From Sipunculus nudus (Eukaryota > Annelida > Sipuncula > Golfingiida > Sipunculidae): a DNA stretch of 64,000 bases. The position numbers and the translations under genes were made by a program. The DNA is taken from positions 64,722,417 through 64,786,416 of the forward strand of contig CM049319.1 in NCBI GenBank assembly GCA_026874595.1. Reading direction: 5' to 3'. The notes beneath the pieces were generated by a model. That model ran no database searches. It saw only the letters and a list, made by a program, of their open reading frames with translations, and had not been told where the DNA came from. Of this stretch, positions 60,913-64,000 are shown in pieces (the first letter of the stretch is position 1; each line of letters begins with the position of its first letter).

Positions 60913-62600
60913 TGAATACTGATACAATATAATCATAGGTGATCCAGAAATGTACTGATGCAATATGATCTTAGGTATTAAATTCAGTAACATATTAATA
61001 CAATATGATTGTGGGTGATTCAGTAACCTTTTAATACAATATGACTGTATATGATTCAGTCATGTATGAACCACTATCATATTGATACAATATGATTGTA
61101 GGTGATTACAATTTATGATTCAGGTGCAATATGATCATCAGTGATCTGGTAACATATTGATAAAATAAGATCATAGGCGACCCAGTGATGTATTAATACA
61201 ATGTCATATGTGATCCAGTGACATACTGGTGCTATATGATTGCAGGTGACAGAAAAAAATATTGATACAATATGATCATAGGTGCTTCAGAAATGCATTG
61301 ATACAATATGATGCTAGATGATTCATTAACAGAGATACAATATGATCTTATGTGATCAACAAATGTACTGATACAATACGATTCTAGTTTATTTAGTAAC
61401 ATATTGATAAAATCTGATTCTAGGTGATTCAGTTATGTATTACCCAGTAACATATTGGTGCAATACGATTGGTGATCCCAAAAAAAATATTGATATAATA
61501 TGATAATAGGTGATCCTGTAATATATTGATAAAATATTATCATAGAAGATTCAGACATGTATTGATACAATATGATTCTAGTTTATTCAGTAACAAAGAG
61601 ATACAATATGAATAAATATGATCTTATGTGATTCACTGATACAATATGTTTGTAGAAGATTCAACACTCTATTGTAATGTATTGATATAATATGATCTCA
61701 AGTGACTCAGTAACATACTGATATTATGTGATCATAGCCCACTCAGTAATGCATTTGTACAATATGATCTCAAGTGATCTAATGACTCATTGATACAATA
61801 TTATTGTAGGTGATCCAGTTAAATACTGATAGAATATGATTGTAGGTGATTCAGTGACATGTGGATACAATAAAGGTGAATCAGCAATGTATTGATACAA
61901 TATGATCTTAGGGTGATTAAATAATGTATTGATAAAATATAATCAAAGGTGATTAAATAATTAATGTATTGATACAATATGATCATATATGATCAAGTAA
62001 TGTATTGATAAAAAAAATCTTGGGCGCTTCAGTGCATAGATATTTGAGATGATATGATGGAGGGTGATCCAGCTGTATATTGATACAATATGACTGAAGG
62101 TGATTCAGTTATGTATTGATACAATGATCCTACGTGCCTCAGTAATGTACTGACACAATATGATCCTTAGTGCCTCAGTAATGTACTGACACAATATGAA
62201 CTTAAGGGCCTCAATAATGTACTGATATAATACAATTGCAAGTGGTTCAGTATTGATACAATATGCATGTAGGTGATTCAGTAATGTACTGATACAATAT
62301 GATACTAAATGCCTCAGTAATGTATTGATGCATAATGATCATAAGAGCCTCAATAATGTACTGACACAATACGGTCGCAAATGAATCAGAATTGATACAT
62401 TATGCACCTAGGTGATTCAGTAATGTAATGACAGGGTATGTTTGTAGCTTATCCAGTAACGTATAATTCAGTAACGTCTTGATACAATATGATGGCAGGT
62501 GATTCAGTTATGTTTTGATACAATATAACTGTAATTGATTCAGTGACATGTGATCCAGTAATATATTATAAAATGACCATGGGTGATTGAGTTATATGTT
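60913..62600 (+). repeat. Degenerate ~37-bp minisatellite, about 45 units
   Basis: The phrase TATTGATACAATATGATC, ATAGGTGATTCAGTAATG recurs through the whole stretch with substitutions and indels (examples near 60975, 61085, 61260, 61300, 61555, 61790, 61890, 62085, 62280, 62475). Units differ in length by a few bases and are much more diverged than the array in GXYLT, so it is old. Every frame is broken. Confidence 0.85.
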
Positions 62601-64000
62601 TCTTTGTAACTGTAGTGCTTATCTCTTATTTGTTACCTGAACTTTATCTCCAGGATACTGTCTCTTCCCTCGTTCTACTGGCTGCTTATATCTCCGACTC
62701 TAACTCTACTTTTATATACCTAACCTTAACTACTAACTCTATTTTTATTCTATACTAAACCTTCTAAATCCTACTCTCCCCTTATAATATAACATTACTG
62801 ACAGACCTTTAATCGTACAGTCATATCTGAATCTGTTACCAGTGGGAGAACCTAATGAAAGCCAAACCAGAAATACACCAGTCATAGGCAAAATAATTTA
62901 ACTGGACCTGCCCCACTTATGTGGAATCAAACAAAATTTAATGGATAGTTTCATAGACATTAGATTTTGCATTATCCAGCCAACAGTAAAGCAAACCAGC
63001 CAACAAACAGACAGCTAAATACGGTCTCCATGGTGCTTATTTTAGTAAAAGAGCACAATGTTCAGCATATTCATATGAAATTAGGCTAGGAATATGTAAT
63101 ATAAAAGGAATGCTGCAAAATTAAGAACCATTTTACAAAAACACTGCCTAGCCCAAGCAACCTTGGCATATATCAAGAGTAACCCTCATTGTATAATCCT
63201 TATCTAGCATAGTTTATGCTGACAAAGAAATAGCTAAGGTTGCCTTGAAGGAGATCGTCAAAAGGTTCACTGAGGTGACACAGTTTCAACCTTTCAACTT
63301 TTTGCAGGGAGGGAAGTTTGAAGAAAAGCCTAGCACAGAGAGACGTGAAAGGAGAAGACCCTACAAGGTGACTAACCTGATAGGTGAGAACATTTAGGTG
63401 ACCTACCGTAGATTTTTTTACGGGTAAATACAAACACTGAAATGAAAGCAAGCATTATCTGGTGTGCATATATAGTGAAAATTTAAAGGATCCATATCTA
63501 AATGGATGAGCAGGAAGACGGGTGAAGAGCAGGTTTTATTTCACCATTAGTCACAGTCTCAGGGGGAAAAAGGAAGAGAGAAAAGGTAAAGAAAATTACT
63601 TATATGAGGAAGGATAAAACAACTGCAAAACAGCAGCTTCACCTCTGCGGACATCAAAAACTTTAAATCGCCTTATACTTTGATAGAAAAATGTAACTAG
63701 CTATATATATATTTAAACTCCATGCTTAACTTAATCAGAAATAATGCAGTTTGATCATTTGAAGGTTAAGAGTTTAAATTTTATTTTAATTAAACTGTTG
63801 TAACATTTCTTTAAATTGTCCAAGTACACACTGCCCAGCCCTATTTTTCCAAGAATTAGAAAGCAAACAACGATTGGTGTGCCATAGGTGCCAAGGTATT
63901 AGCACTAGGAGATAAACACTGGTAAATAAATTGTGTATTTCAACCTAATTCTCGGTGTTCATCATCAGTTTATAACTAAGGGACTTGTGTTGCAAATTCT
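62601..64000 (+). other. Right end of the window, no gene recognised
   Basis: 1.4 kb AT-rich. A minus-strand ORF at 63451-63200 (83 codons) has no domain that I know and no compelling splice sites. The last 50 bases are not a family C end, although they carry AAGGGACTTGTG. Confidence 0.4.

Overview
The window is animal genomic DNA, most likely from a bivalve mollusc. It is AT-rich, one gene is split by introns of 1.1-6.6 kb, and it is packed with non-coding repeats that begin near GTCC/GTCT-type simple repeats, a style I associate with bivalve genomes. Species is inference; no operons, bacterial signals or CRISPR arrays are visible.

One host gene can be read with confidence: the C-terminal six exons (12937-28093, + strand, about 322 codons) of a glucoside xylosyltransferase (GXYLT1/2-like, GT8 family), which extends O-glucose on Notch-type EGF repeats with xylose. 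The N-terminal exons (membrane anchor, stem) were not found. Its introns carry nested repeats, a 2.0-kb TA-flanked inverted-repeat transposon (20861-22865), and a 41-bp minisatellite (24167-25226). Each unit of that minisatellite copies the junction between the intron end and exon 4, giving about 25 decoy splice acceptors ahead of the real one.

Much of the rest is built from five non-coding repeat families, called A-E here. Families A-D share one plan: a 5' stem-loop, an early GTCC-type tract, a tandem-repeat core in A, B and D, a 9-11 bp copy of the 5' end in inverse orientation near the 3' end, a short 3' hairpin, and a terminal CTAG, TTAG or CTTG followed by T. E shares most of this. It matches non-autonomous Helentron/Helitron2-like rolling-circle elements and mollusc 'pearl' elements. 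They are heavily nested. 1-9948 is an interrupted C copy (C1) holding A1 (with B1 inside), C2, D1 and C3. 15664-19083 is A2 holding B2 holding C4. 28201-32786 is C5 holding C6. 33472-34959 is E1, 36200-37221 is B3, 40497-44292 is a C/A cluster with a 180-bp tandem array, and 57444-59871 is E2 holding D2.

The right third holds a 5'-truncated non-LTR retrotransposon on the minus strand (44897-46110), a 240-bp foldback MITE (47271-47510), and a decayed Bel-Pao LTR retrotransposon (48931-56742). A tRNA-derived SINE (54260-54708, 16-bp target duplication) sits inside the Bel-Pao integrase. A degenerate ~37-bp minisatellite fills 60913-62600. The remaining stretches (9949-12936, 34960-36199, 37222-40496, 59872-60912, 62601-64000) show no gene I can support apart from one weak candidate exon at 35999-36126.
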